DNA of 64,000 bases from Paludibacteraceae bacterium (lineage in GTDB: Bacteria; Bacteroidota; Bacteroidia; Bacteroidales; Paludibacteraceae): contig JAFZLC010000016.1 in NCBI GenBank assembly GCA_017551675.1, forward strand, positions 1 through 64,000. The letters run 5' to 3'. The translations under genes were made by a program, and so were the position numbers. Below are positions 46,700 to 56,260 of this stretch, piece after piece. Position 1 is the first letter of the stretch. The number at the start of each line of letters is the position of its first letter. The notes beneath the pieces are model-generated. The model was not told the DNA's origin, did no database searches, and saw only the letters and a list, made by a program, of their open reading frames with translations.

Positions 46700-48139
46700 T
46701 TAGTTCAATTTGTATATTTCCACACGACGGTTCTTCTGATGATCTTCTTCCGTCTTGGCATTTTTGATAATTGGATGATGCTCTCCATCTGCACGCATTT
46801 GCAAGCGTTCTGGCTTAACTCCTTTTAAGAGTAGGTTGAAGTAGACCCACTCAGCTCTTTTCTGTGAAAGGGCGTCGTTGTACTCGATGGTTCCACGCTC
46901 GTCCGTGTGACCCACCAATAGGAATTTACTGTCTGGATAAGCATTGATGAAATCCAATACAATCTCCAAATCTTCTTTGTAGGTACCATTTGGTATACCC
47001 TTGTCAAATTCGAAATAGAAGATACGCATCTCGTGTGTTCCAAGCACATTTTTAGAAATCTTAATCACTGTGTCTGGATGCTCTTCCAACTTCTGATTCA
47101 CATCGCGTGTAGGCTCGATAAAGTCGGTTGATGAAAAGACAACGGGTTGACTTAATGCCTTCTCAATCTTACGGTTCATCTCTTCCTTCTTCTCCTCGGC
47201 TGGAGCAACTACCTTTTCTGGTTGCTCTGCTACGGATGAATTAGCAGGCTCTGGATTGTTCTGTGCAATCTCCTTGTTGGCTGGTGTCGTAGCGGATGAT
47301 ACTCCGTCTACCTCCTTCGCAAGGGTGCTGTCCTGCTTTGGTTGAACTGGTTCTGTTACAGCGGGAACCTCCACCTTTTTCGTCTCGAGTACCAGCAACT
47401 CTGGTTTCTTGTCTTTCTTAGGATCGATTGTGAAGATGTTGTATTTTCCACTGTCGGGTGCTGCATTGCCCACTTTGCGGTTGGAGGCGAAGGTGATGTT
47501 GCCATCTTCTGTTACGAATGGATAGTTTTCATCACTTTCTGAATTAACGTTTGTACCCAGTCTTTGTGGATTTCCCCAGACGTTGTCGGTTAGCTTCTCC
47601 ACCTTCCAGATATCGAGTCCCTTCTTGCTTCTCAAGTTGGATGCGAAGTACATCACTGTCTCGTCTTCGTTCAATGCAGGATTGAGGATGACGATAGAAT
47701 CCTCTGGCATGTAGCGCCAGTTGGCATAAGCCAAAACGGAACCTCTGTACTTGTCACGTTTCACATTGAAACCGGGGATTTCGATGTATTTATCTTCTAC
47801 CCACTGACCGTTCTTCTTCTGCTTGGCAGTGAAGAGTTTGCCAGATTGTGTGTAGTAGAGCGAACCGGTCTTGGATCCATACGATACCTGACCGTCTGTT
47901 ACAATTTTCTTAAACTCATCTGTATAGGTGAGATTCTGAATTTGACCATAATCATCTATCTCGGCAATGAAGGTGCTGTCATTTCTGACAAGGAGCACTT
48001 TGCCGTCCTTGTATTTTGAAATTAGTTCCTTTTCACCCACATTTTTCGTGGCCGTAAAATTGGTTGTTTGGCGGCAATATCCATTCAAGGAATTGAAGAT
48101 TGCCCCTAGGGCAAATAAGGTGAATAATAAGTTTTTCAT
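46700..48139 (-). CDS. OmpA-family protein with PD40 beta-propeller segment
   Basis: Signal peptide (about 1-22), a beta-propeller-like region with PD40/WD40-type repeats (about 140-240: LNPALNEDETVMYFASNLRS, SDENYPFVTEDGNITFASNR), a long Pro/Glu/Ala-rich linker (about 245-340), and a C-terminal OmpA peptidoglycan-binding domain (about 370-479) with LVGHTDERGT, SQKRAEWV and the NRRVEIY end. Related to the PorE/SprE-neighbouring OmpA proteins of the T9SS. It links outer-membrane machinery to the cell wall. 19 bp after the type B cargo gene. Confidence 0.88.
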   Translation of the reverse strand: MKNLLFTLFALGAIFNSLNGYCRQTTNFTATKNVGEKELISKYKDGKVLLVRNDSTFIAEIDDYGQIQNLTYTDEFKKIVTDGQVSYGSKTGSLYYTQSGKLFTAKQKKNGQWVEDKYIEIPGFNVKRDKYRGSVLAYANWRYMPEDSIVILNPALNEDETVMYFASNLRSKKGLDIWKVEKLTDNVWGNPQRLGTNVNSESDENYPFVTEDGNITFASNRKVGNAAPDSGKYNIFTIDPKKDKKPELLVLETKKVEVPAVTEPVQPKQDSTLAKEVDGVSSATTPANKEIAQNNPEPANSSVAEQPEKVVAPAEEKKEEMNRKIEKALSQPVVFSSTDFIEPTRDVNQKLEEHPDTVIKISKNVLGTHEMRIFYFEFDKGIPNGTYKEDLEIVLDFINAYPDSKFLLVGHTDERGTIEYNDALSQKRAEWVYFNLLLKGVKPERLQMRADGEHHPIIKNAKTEEDHQKNRRVEIYKLN

Positions 48140-48158
48140 TATCGTAATCCCTTCTTAA

Positions 48159-51100
48159 TTATTTTCTGAATATTTCAATTGTACCTTTCAACACTCGTTC
48201 GTCTTTTAATGTTAAGACGTAGATGTAGACGCCCGGATCGGCAAGCGCTCCTTTGTAGTATCCGTCCCAACCGTCATTGGAGTTACATACGATGTCTCCG
48301 TAGCGGTCGTAGATGATTACTTTGTAGCCTGGCATGAAGTCGTCGTTCTCGCCATCCACTGTGTATGGTGTGAAGACGGTTGGTATCACGATGTTGTCTA
48401 CCAATGCTACCTTTATGGAGTTACTTTCGATTTGTGGACATGCGCCATTCTCTGCCTCGATCTGATAGGTGACGTCTCCGTTTGGCATGTTAGCCAAGTT
48501 CAATTCGTCACTGATCGTAATCAAATGCTTGTCTCCTTCTGCATCGATATAGTACCATGAGTATGGACCTCTGACAACAGAAGAGGTGTCGGCAACCAAA
48601 TTGATGTCTGAACCATATTCAAATACCTTGTTGGTAGATGATAATTGGATGGTTGCAGGCTTGGACACTGTGATGCTGATGGAGTCTTTTTCAGAATCAG
48701 GACATACGTTGTCTGAAATATAAACCCATGCTTCCATGTCGGTTTGTGGCTTGAAGGTACGCTCATTCTCGGTGGTCTTCTTTCCGTCCCACCAGATGTA
48801 AGATTCAGCTTTGCCCGAGAGGGTCTCTGCGGTAACCGTGATGGAGTCGGCTCCTTCCTGACAGATGTCATCCTTGTCTGTGCTGATGGTGACAGCGAGT
48901 GGTTGACGTACTTGGTACGAAATCTCTTTTGTCACGGATGGACATTTGTTGAAGATAGACTGAACGGTTGCAGTGTGTGAGCCATTCTCTTTTGGTGTCA
49001 CATGGAGGGTGTCGGCTGATGTGCTGTCATCCCATGCGATAAGACCCAATTCTACGCTTGATTGGATAGAGAGTGTGATACCATTGCTGTCGCTTGCGCA
49101 AATCACCTCTTTGTCTTGTGTTAACTCAAAGTCGATTGGCTCGTCAATGGTCAACTGTATGGTGTCGGTCTTAGCCGTACACAAGCCATAGCGTGGCTCC
49201 AAACGAACGGAGTAGCGCTCTGCATCGACTTGAACGGTAATGGCAGTGTCTGTCATTCCGTTGCTCCAAATGTACTTGCCAGGTTCGCCTGTAAGTTGAG
49301 TGGCAGTCAATGTCACCTCATCGTTGCGACACACAGTGTCTTTACTTGATTTGAGTGTAAAGCTTGGATCTTCCTCCACGAAGAGTGTTCCTTCGAAAGC
49401 CAAAGCAACGGTGTCACCTTTTTGAAGGGATGCCTTAACGCTCATGTTTGGCTTGGCATCGATGGTGATGGAGTCTGCTCCGTCGAAATCAAGATGAGTA
49501 TAGTCTGCATCGTCGGCAAGTTTAGATGACCATACCAATTTGTAACCATCGGCGATGGTTCCGATCTTCTCCTTGTTGATGGAGTAGGTCACCTCTTTCT
49601 GTGTAGAGCAGATAGAGTCAGGCCATTGGTTAGGAATCAATTTGTTCAATCTCAATGAAAGGAGATTGGTGATGATATTGCTTCCACAGTCTGTTGAATC
49701 GCTTTTTGCAAATTGCTCTGCGTCCTCCACAGAGTTAGCCACAAGTGCTCTGAAGTACATGTCAGATTTGAATGTGCTGGCATTGATGATAGCTACCGTG
49801 TCTTCTGTTGGACCGTATAGGTTGCTCCACTTGATGGAGTCGGCAGATGCTTGATAGATGTATACGTGCGTGAAGTCGTCTACGCCCTCAGCTGTGATGT
49901 ATAGTTTCACAGTGTCGCCAACCAGAGGGATATCTGTGTCGGTGGTGTTGACGTAGTGTAGCTTCTGCTCAGGACCGCAGTTACCATTACCCACGAAGAA
50001 TTTTCTTGTCACCTTTGTACCGCTTCCGTCCTTACTTGTAGCAGTGACAGCGATGAATCCATCTTTCTCCACGTCGTGTGTAACCAAGACGCCTTCGCTG
50101 GTGACGTGTGCGATGATTTCATTGTCGATCGACCATTCAATCTCTTTCAACGTAGCATCAGCAGGTGTGAAGTTGACGCGAAGAGGTATGGAGTCGTTGT
50201 GAGTCATACATGCACATCCTAAGATGTCCATTGATTCGATTTTAACCGGATCTTTTATGTAAAGATAGATGGTAGTGTCATTCTTGAGGTAATAAGAACC
50301 ATTGTATCCTTCGTTGTAATGCAAGAAGTATGCGTAGTTACCCTCCTCACAGAAGATCTCTACCTTACCGTCTTGGTCGGTATATGTGGTGTTGTAGAAT
50401 TGATCATCTTTGGTGACATCCAATAGAAGATTGTCAGCAGGCTTTCTGCTGGTTTCATACATAACGATGTATTTCACATCGTACATCTTAGTTCCAGAGA
50501 TGATTTCAAAGCTCAAATCATAATCTTTCACGATGAAGTCTCTGACGATATCCAAGATTCTAAGTTGGTAGCGACCAGGAACAAGGTGGTCGATGATTTT
50601 ACCATCAGAATTGGTTCTTAATCCCGCGTGAGAATCATTGTCGTAATCGGTTGAAGTGAGTAGTACACCATTCTCATCATATTTGTAGATGTTTCCGAAC
50701 ACACCCGTCACTAAGTCGAGGTTGGCATCTTTGATAGTGATGTTTACCGAACGTTTGACAGGCACTACGATGTAGATGATTGTGTCTGGATTGAGAGATG
50801 GTGATATGTTAAAGTTAAGTTGGAATGTACCATCGTAGAGGTAATCTTTCAAGACATATTCAACGTAGTAGTCATTAGGCTCGCAGATGGTTGGTTCGTC
50901 GAAGACCCATACGTTATTATTGCCGTTGTACTCCTCATAAAAGTGAGAGACGGTCTTAGAGTATGGTTTGCCTTCGCTTGTATAGACATCCATATTCATG
51001 ATTTGTGGATAGACAAGCTTTCCATCATGTAGGAATTGGAATTTCACCTTTTGTGAGATGAGAGCCTTAGGATGGAAGTAGAGTATGGTGTCGCTTGTGA

Positions 51101-52784
51101 GAGTGATCCTTTGCGTATCTTCAAATGCGATGAACGTATAGTCACCCGTGATATGACGACCCGTATAGAATCCTAAGCTATCGGTTACCAGTTTGGATTT
51201 ATATCCGAACTGAATCACCTCAATGTATTGTCTTGATTCAAAATTGTATCCATTGATGTCTTTCATCACAATGTTAAGTGTGTAGAAAGGTTGTAGGATG
51301 GTCTTGTTGTGAATAGCCGTGTCTTTGGCCCTTACGGAGAAGTCGTTGATGAAACTTCTGTGGTAATCCTTCTCGTTCATGTATAGTGAGTAGGCGTACC
51401 TGTTATGAGGAAGGACAATCGGTTTGTCGTATTTGAAGTAATAAACACTATCCTCGTCCGACCACACTCTCTCTCCTGTTAGGGTGAAGTTACGGCCTTC
51501 GTCTTGGCTAACCCAGATAAGGATCTCCTCGACGGAAACTGGGTCGAACTTCTTGTCACCCAAATAAAAATCGAAATAGACCTTAGTCATGTTCGATGGG
51601 TCTACATAGACGTAGATGGTGGTATCTTGGGTGATGATTACGTTTTTAACCGTATCGTTTATGACAGCGATGTCGAATGTATCGGCACCTACAAACCATA
51701 CAACGTAACCTGAGTCGTTGGTGAATTGGTAGTCAGACTCTTTGGTATAGTCGTTCGACAAACGTAGGTTGGCCATTGCATTTTCGATAGGTGTCACACG
51801 GTCATCTTTCTGTATAGCATACACTTTTAGTTTGTATGGAGTAGCAGGAGTGAGTGTGTCTGGAATTATCAATTGGAATGAACCTTCACCTCCACCTCCA
51901 CCTCCATTTGTTGTGTCAGGTAGGGTAGGTAAGACGATGTAGACGATGTTATTGGTGAGTGGGTCATTGTCGTCGACCACGAAAGTGTCTACGATCGTAC
52001 CATAATCTTGTGTTTCTACGGAGCAGGTGTAGGTTCCTGCAGGACAAGAGACATGCGATTCCGTTGTGTTATATAGGTAGTATCCATGCGAGATGGTGGA
52101 ACTGTGCGCATCCACAGAACCGAACATGTAGATACTGTCAGGTGCGATGTGTGTCACCAAAATGTCTTTAGCGAAGACGGTGAGATTCTCCTTCTTATCA
52201 TTGATGAAGCAGAAGTGAGTCTGGTGGGTGATCTCTCCACTGGTGACATCTACCGTTGTGTTGATGTTCTCATCTTGTACTTGTTGGTAGCCCGTTCCTT
52301 TGAAAGTGGAGTATTTGTAGTTGCCTTCAGGAACAAGGAATTCTGCGGTTCCTGCCTCGTCCGACATCTTTTCACTAATCAGTGTTTCAGTACCATCATC
52401 CGCTACTGTGTAGATGGATGCTTTCTCGCCGACCAATGGTTTTCCCTCATCATCTTTGAAGGAGAACGTCCAAGTTCTGTAATCGAGGTTGATCCATGAG
52501 TAATCACCATCTTTTACTGAGAATGAGCCCTGACTTAAATCACCGAAAGAGAATGAGTAGTTGTAGTCGCCCGCAGGTATGAAAGGATCAACCAAACGAC
52601 CACTCGCATCGGTGGTGTACGTTTTGTATGGCGTGCCATTTTGCGAGATTTCTATCTGAAGATCGGCGACAGGTTTGTTCTGTGCATCCGATATCTCAAA
52701 AATTAGAACGCCTTCTGAATGCGCATTTATCCAAATGCATAAGAATCCTAATAACGAAAGGAGTCGTAATTTGAGTCTTGTCAT
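48159..52784 (-). CDS. Large T9SS-exported surface protein with type B CTD
   Basis: A 1541-residue protein. Signal peptide about 1-23 (ending NAHS). Residues ~25-850 contain many prealbumin/CarboxypepD-regulatory-like beta modules (DAQNKPVADLQIEI, DDEGKPLVGEKASIY, DANLDLVTGVFGNIY). A bacterial Ig-like (BIG2) segment is near 855-935, and at least four Ig/SprB-like repeats lie at about 1140-1460 (SSKDTVCRNDEVTLTA, TDKDDICQEGADSITVTA). The C-terminal ~75 residues (IPTVFTPYTVDGENDDFMPG ... DRYGDIVC) are the type B gliding-motility-associated sorting domain. It should be secreted by the T9SS and held by PorP/SprF. Ligand or function unknown; adhesion is inferred. Confidence 0.88.
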   Translation of the reverse strand: MTRLKLRLLSLLGFLCIWINAHSEGVLIFEISDAQNKPVADLQIEISQNGTPYKTYTTDASGRLVDPFIPAGDYNYSFSFGDLSQGSFSVKDGDYSWINLDYRTWTFSFKDDEGKPLVGEKASIYTVADDGTETLISEKMSDEAGTAEFLVPEGNYKYSTFKGTGYQQVQDENINTTVDVTSGEITHQTHFCFINDKKENLTVFAKDILVTHIAPDSIYMFGSVDAHSSTISHGYYLYNTTESHVSCPAGTYTCSVETQDYGTIVDTFVVDDNDPLTNNIVYIVLPTLPDTTNGGGGGGEGSFQLIIPDTLTPATPYKLKVYAIQKDDRVTPIENAMANLRLSNDYTKESDYQFTNDSGYVVWFVGADTFDIAVINDTVKNVIITQDTTIYVYVDPSNMTKVYFDFYLGDKKFDPVSVEEILIWVSQDEGRNFTLTGERVWSDEDSVYYFKYDKPIVLPHNRYAYSLYMNEKDYHRSFINDFSVRAKDTAIHNKTILQPFYTLNIVMKDINGYNFESRQYIEVIQFGYKSKLVTDSLGFYTGRHITGDYTFIAFEDTQRITLTSDTILYFHPKALISQKVKFQFLHDGKLVYPQIMNMDVYTSEGKPYSKTVSHFYEEYNGNNNVWVFDEPTICEPNDYYVEYVLKDYLYDGTFQLNFNISPSLNPDTIIYIVVPVKRSVNITIKDANLDLVTGVFGNIYKYDENGVLLTSTDYDNDSHAGLRTNSDGKIIDHLVPGRYQLRILDIVRDFIVKDYDLSFEIISGTKMYDVKYIVMYETSRKPADNLLLDVTKDDQFYNTTYTDQDGKVEIFCEEGNYAYFLHYNEGYNGSYYLKNDTTIYLYIKDPVKIESMDILGCACMTHNDSIPLRVNFTPADATLKEIEWSIDNEIIAHVTSEGVLVTHDVEKDGFIAVTATSKDGSGTKVTRKFFVGNGNCGPEQKLHYVNTTDTDIPLVGDTVKLYITAEGVDDFTHVYIYQASADSIKWSNLYGPTEDTVAIINASTFKSDMYFRALVANSVEDAEQFAKSDSTDCGSNIITNLLSLRLNKLIPNQWPDSICSTQKEVTYSINKEKIGTIADGYKLVWSSKLADDADYTHLDFDGADSITIDAKPNMSVKASLQKGDTVALAFEGTLFVEEDPSFTLKSSKDTVCRNDEVTLTATQLTGEPGKYIWSNGMTDTAITVQVDAERYSVRLEPRYGLCTAKTDTIQLTIDEPIDFELTQDKEVICASDSNGITLSIQSSVELGLIAWDDSTSADTLHVTPKENGSHTATVQSIFNKCPSVTKEISYQVRQPLAVTISTDKDDICQEGADSITVTAETLSGKAESYIWWDGKKTTENERTFKPQTDMEAWVYISDNVCPDSEKDSISITVSKPATIQLSSTNKVFEYGSDINLVADTSSVVRGPYSWYYIDAEGDKHLITISDELNLANMPNGDVTYQIEAENGACPQIESNSIKVALVDNIVIPTVFTPYTVDGENDDFMPGYKVIIYDRYGDIVCNSNDGWDGYYKGALADPGVYIYVLTLKDERVLKGTIEIFRK

Positions 52785-52830
52785 GATTGAATTAAAGTCA
52801 AATAATAATGTGTGTTTCAGAAATGGATAT

Positions 52831-52854
52831 GGTGGGCTCTAAAAAGAACCCACC
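52831..52854. terminator. Hairpin between lipoprotein gene and T9SS group
   Basis: GGTGGG pairs with CCCACC, with TC/GA and an A/T-rich loop. It lies past the stop of the lipoprotein gene and upstream of the large surface protein, so it may partly end the queA transcript. Confidence 0.5.
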
Positions 52855-52897
52855 TTATGTTTATGAATGTACGAAAGTTGTCTAATGACAGATGTTA

Positions 52898-53419
52898 CTA
52901 TTTGGATTGTACGTAATGTATTCTTACTACCCCTTTAGGAGCATAGTTTGCACCAAGATCAAGATGCAAATCATACATGGTGTAGATATCATCATCTTCG
53001 ATCTTTATCTTAGCTTGCTTAGGAGTAGCCCAGTAAGTTTGAGTGCCATCTGCAACGTTGTATGAGTTAGTTGAAGCATAGTGGTATCTGTATACCTTAC
53101 CTGTGCTAGTTGTCTCTGTGATGTCAATTTTCCAATCACTGTCGTTCAAAAGATTGTAGTCAACACCATAAGCCACTGGATCTCCTGATTTAGTCATTGT
53201 CAATTCTACTGCTCCTGTAGAAATCAATTTAAGTTTTGTCTTAGGATAACTAGAACATTCTGCGCGATCAATCGTATAGCTTTTGCCATCGATTATGATT
53301 GAATTGGTATAGATGTCCTGATCATCACCCTCGCCGTCACCCTCAAATGTGCAACTTGTCATGAATGGAATGATCAACAAACATGACAATAAAAATTGTA
53401 AAGCCTTTTTTGTATTCAT
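52898..53419 (-). CDS. Lipoprotein of unknown function, 173 aa
   Basis: Signal peptide with lipobox FMTSC (Cys near residue 23), then an acidic stretch (FEGDGEGDDQD), the usual outer-surface export signal of Bacteroidota lipoproteins. The rest is beta-rich (SIIIDGKSYTIDRAECSSY, KIKIEDDDIYTMYDLHLDLGAN). No family recognised. It lies between queA (25 bp upstream) and the T9SS cargo, so surface exposure is likely. Confidence 0.72.
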   Translation of the reverse strand: MNTKKALQFLLSCLLIIPFMTSCTFEGDGEGDDQDIYTNSIIIDGKSYTIDRAECSSYPKTKLKLISTGAVELTMTKSGDPVAYGVDYNLLNDSDWKIDITETTSTGKVYRYHYASTNSYNVADGTQTYWATPKQAKIKIEDDDIYTMYDLHLDLGANYAPKGVVRIHYVQSK

Positions 53420-53444
53420 ACTGCTAAATTATTAAGTGTTAATA

Positions 53445-54662
53445 TTATTTTTTTAATAAAGAACTATCTCCGTAACTTAGAAAACGAAAATCGTTGTTCA
53501 TGGCATACTCATATATGCGTTTCCAATCGTCGCCCACGAATGCCGAGATGAGCAGTAGCAGTGTGCTTTGCGGTTGGTGAAAATTGGTGATGATAGCCTT
53601 GACGAGGTGAAACTGGTATCCCGGCACGATGATGATCTGTGTGTTGGCCGAGATGGTTTCCAAGTGGTTGTGCTCCATATATCGTAGGATGCTGTCGAGC
53701 GACTCCTCTGTAGTGAGGTGATACGCTTTTTCGTAAGGCATCCATTGTGTCACCGTTAACTCCCGTTCCTCTAATTGGTTGTTCTCTGCCAACTGACAGC
53801 CAATGTAATAGAGACTCTCCAGCGTGCGTACGGAGGTGGTTCCGACGGCCACTACCTGACCTGCTTTCCGAATCTTCTCGATCACTGATCGGCGTACGCA
53901 GATCCATTCGGAGTGCATCTGATGTCCGCCAATCGTCTCTGACTTGACAGGCTGGAACGTACCTGCTCCCACGTGTAGTGTCACCTCTTCGCAGTCGATA
54001 CCCTTTTTGTGTAGGGAGTCGAACACTTCAGGTGTGAAGTGAAGACCTGCCGTAGGTGCGGCCACCGAGCCTTTGATTTTGGAGTAGACGGTTTGGTAGG
54101 TCACCTTGTCTCGCTCCACCGTTTCCCGATGCAGATAGGGTGGTATGGGTAACACACCGAAAGCGTCGAGTATGGAGGCGAAGTTCACACGCTCGTCATC
54201 CCAAAAGAAGCGGACGTGGTAGGCGTTGCCCACTGTTTCTCCTCGTTCAGCTTTGAAAATGATCTCTTTGCCGTTCACCATCACTTTTTTCTCCAAGATG
54301 GTGTTGGACTTCCACTTGCTGGCGTTCCCAATCATACATTTCCACGTACATTCGCGGTTTGCCTGAAAGGTTAACACATAGTCATGTGGTTGGATGGGCT
54401 CTAAACAAAAGACCTCAATATGAGCCCCCGTCTCTTTCTGGAACAGAAGACGAGCTTGAATCACCTTTGTGTTGTTGCATATCAACAAATCACCCTCATT
54501 CAATTGTTGAGCCAAGTTCTTAAAAACGGTATGCGCAATAGTGCCCTTATCGTAGAGTAACAACTTGGATTCGTCTCTTTTTTCTATTGGGAATTTCGCT
54601 ATTCGCTCATCTGGAAGTTCATATGAGAAATCATCAATAGAAATATCCTTTGGTCTTTGCAT
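53445..54662 (-). CDS. queA: S-adenosylmethionine:tRNA ribosyltransferase-isomerase
   Basis: Transfers and isomerises the ribosyl group of SAM onto preQ1-tRNA to make epoxyqueuosine. Signatures: FSYELPDERIAKFP at the N-terminus, GDLLICNNTKVIQARL, SVAAPTAGLHFTPE, VTLHVGAGTFQPV and VAVGTTSVRTLES. It has the insertion typical of Bacteroidota; 405 residues. First gene of the minus-strand run leading to the T9SS genes. Confidence 0.95.
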   Translation of the reverse strand: MQRPKDISIDDFSYELPDERIAKFPIEKRDESKLLLYDKGTIAHTVFKNLAQQLNEGDLLICNNTKVIQARLLFQKETGAHIEVFCLEPIQPHDYVLTFQANRECTWKCMIGNASKWKSNTILEKKVMVNGKEIIFKAERGETVGNAYHVRFFWDDERVNFASILDAFGVLPIPPYLHRETVERDKVTYQTVYSKIKGSVAAPTAGLHFTPEVFDSLHKKGIDCEEVTLHVGAGTFQPVKSETIGGHQMHSEWICVRRSVIEKIRKAGQVVAVGTTSVRTLESLYYIGCQLAENNQLEERELTVTQWMPYEKAYHLTTEESLDSILRYMEHNHLETISANTQIIIVPGYQFHLVKAIITNFHQPQSTLLLLISAFVGDDWKRIYEYAMNNDFRFLSYGDSSLLKK

Positions 54663-54685
54663 GTTGTTAATCCTTAATTACATTG

Positions 54686-54693
54686 CAAAGATA
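54686..54693 (-). promoter_or_regulatory. -7 element (TATCTTTG) for queA
   Basis: TATCTTTG on the minus strand 23 bp before the queA start. No TTTG at standard spacing, only a CAA-complement a little far upstream. Confidence 0.5.
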
Positions 54694-54799
54694 TAAAAAA
54701 GAATCTGAATCATTGCGCAATTATAGATGGAAGGATGGATTTTATATGCAAAATGGGGGAATCCTTATCCGAGGGGGGATGCATCAAACGTTGGAAGCC

Positions 54800-54967
54800 T
54801 CATCACCATGGGCGAATTGCTATTCGCCCATACAACCGTATGGATGCATATTCACCAAGGGCGAATTGCCATTCGCCCGTACAAAATGCGCATCCTACGA
54901 TGGGAATCCCCTCCCGTAGGGGCGAATGGATGCATATTCATCATGGGCGAATTGCCATTCGCCCCTA
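54800..54967. repeat. Three GGGCGAAT palindromes between queA and the DUF2027 gene
   Basis: Hairpins at 54810-54829, 54859-54878 and 54945-54964, plus a half-copy GGGGCGAAT at 54919. They are separated by ~30-65 bp of related spacer (catattca, atgcgcatcctacgatggg). The block fills the 361-bp gap between divergent genes. Flank CCTCATCACCATGGG matches the inverted end of the 105-bp composite copies near 62 kb. Frames translated through the block ([16 protein letters not shown]) are artefacts of the repeat. Confidence 0.9.
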
Positions 54968-54997
54968 CATTTAATTCTTATTTCTTAAGTTTTTCTG

Positions 54998-55005
54998 TAT
55001 TTTTG
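54998..55005 (+). promoter_or_regulatory. -7 element (TATTTTTG) for the DUF2027 gene
   Basis: TATTTTTG 18 bp before the ATG at 55024. It lies just beyond the repeat block; no -33 TTTG at standard spacing. Confidence 0.45.
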
Positions 55006-55023
55006 TGCAAAATTTGAATTGCT

Positions 55024-56073
55024 ATGGTAAAAGTAGGTGATAGAGTGCGTTTCTTAAACGCAACGGGTGGTGGCACGGTGACGAAGATTATCAACCGTGA
55101 ATTGGTCTTGGTGACCGATGAGGATGGCTTTGATGTGCCAACCCTTGCTCGTGAATGTGTTATCGTGGAGACGGAGACAACCGTTCATACACAAACCAAA
55201 GAAAAGGAAAAAGAGATTCAGACCTTGGATGATTTCGTTGAGAAGGAGAAACAAGAAGATGCTTCATACGTGCCGCAGGAGGAGACTCCTGAAGGGGAGT
55301 CGATGAACCTCCTCTTGGCCTTCTTGCCTCAGAATGAGAAGATGCTTTCGTCCACTAATTTCGATGCCTTCTTGGTTAATGATAGCAACTACTATCTGGC
55401 TTATAATATTGCTGTTATGGTGGGTACGAAGTTCGTCAGCAAGGCGGTGGGCTTTATTCAGCCTAACACCAAGATCCTCCTTCAAGAGGTGGAGCGCAAC
55501 GACCTGAACGACTGGGAGCAACTGCGTGTCCAAGCATTGGCTTTGAAACAGAAACGTACCTACACGCTGAAACCTGCCTACGATGTGCAAATCAAACTGA
55601 ATGCCGTGAAGTTCTACAAACTGCATAGCTTCGTCGAGAATGATTACTTCGACGAACTGGCTTTGATCTGTCCCGTTGTTCAAAATGATATGCCAGTCAA
55701 TGCCGTAGCCACTGAGGATGAGTTGGAACACCTCCTTCAACAGAAAGAGACCTCCTTCCCTGCTAAAATCTCTAAAAAACAGAAACAACCAGAGATCATC
55801 GTGAAGGACCTTCATATCAACCAACTGTTGGATAATACCAATGGTATGGCTCCTGCTGATATGCTTCAGTATCAGCTGGATGTCTTCAACCGTGTGATGG
55901 CTGAGAATGCAAAAAGCAAAGGTCAGAAGATTGTCTTTATTCATGGAAAAGGCAACGGTGTCTTGCGTAAGGAGATTTTGAAACAACTGAAAATCAAATA
56001 CTCCTCTTGCTACGTGCAGGATGCCTCGTTCCAAGAGTATGGTTATGGGGCCACTATGGTCACCATCAGATGA
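55024..56073 (+). CDS. DUF2027 protein with C-terminal Smr domain
   Basis: 349 residues. N-terminal KOW-like segment (VKVGDRVRFLNATGGGTVTKI), an acidic low-complexity linker (about 55-95), the central DUF2027 beta domain (about 100-225) and a C-terminal Smr domain (about 265-349) with LHINQLLD and FIHGKGNGVLRKEI. Smr domains are DNA or RNA endonucleases related to MutS2; the HGKG motif is intact. A nuclease or ribosome-quality role is possible but unproven in this architecture. Confidence 0.87.
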   Translation: MVKVGDRVRFLNATGGGTVTKIINRELVLVTDEDGFDVPTLARECVIVETETTVHTQTKEKEKEIQTLDDFVEKEKQEDASYVPQEETPEGESMNLLLAFLPQNEKMLSSTNFDAFLVNDSNYYLAYNIAVMVGTKFVSKAVGFIQPNTKILLQEVERNDLNDWEQLRVQALALKQKRTYTLKPAYDVQIKLNAVKFYKLHSFVENDYFDELALICPVVQNDMPVNAVATEDELEHLLQQKETSFPAKISKKQKQPEIIVKDLHINQLLDNTNGMAPADMLQYQLDVFNRVMAENAKSKGQKIVFIHGKGNGVLRKEILKQLKIKYSSCYVQDASFQEYGYGATMVTIR

Positions 56074-56080
56074 GAAAGCT

Positions 56081-56218
56081 ATGGCAGACAACTATTTGGA
56101 GAGACGTCAGGAGACGTACGAAGCGAAGAAAAAGAAGTGGGAGGCGCAGAAACGCATCCGTGAGATACGTCAGCTACGTGCCAAACTGAAGGGCAATGGC
56201 GATAAGCCACAACCATAG
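56081..56218 (+). CDS. Small basic conserved protein, 45 aa
   Basis: Starts MADNYLERRQETYEAKKK, highly charged and predicted to be one long helix. It begins 7 bp after the DUF2027-Smr stop codon in a different frame and ends 42 bp before fcl. I have the impression that short proteins starting MADNYLE recur in this order, but that needs a search. Function unknown. Confidence 0.6.
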   Translation: MADNYLERRQETYEAKKKKWEAQKRIREIRQLRAKLKGNGDKPQP

Positions 56219-56260
56219 TTTAGTCACTAATAACAAGAAAACGAAAAAAGAATTGATAAT

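Noticed and set aside
54683-55017. Three overlapping frames containing GRIAIRPY or GELPFAP phrases
   Set aside because: They are translations of the GGGCGAAT palindromes; similar phrases arise at 4332, 58150, 61911 and 62425.
55264-56091. 275-codon minus-strand frame opposite the DUF2027-Smr gene
   Set aside because: The plus-strand frame has recognisable KOW, DUF2027 and Smr parts; the opposite one has none.
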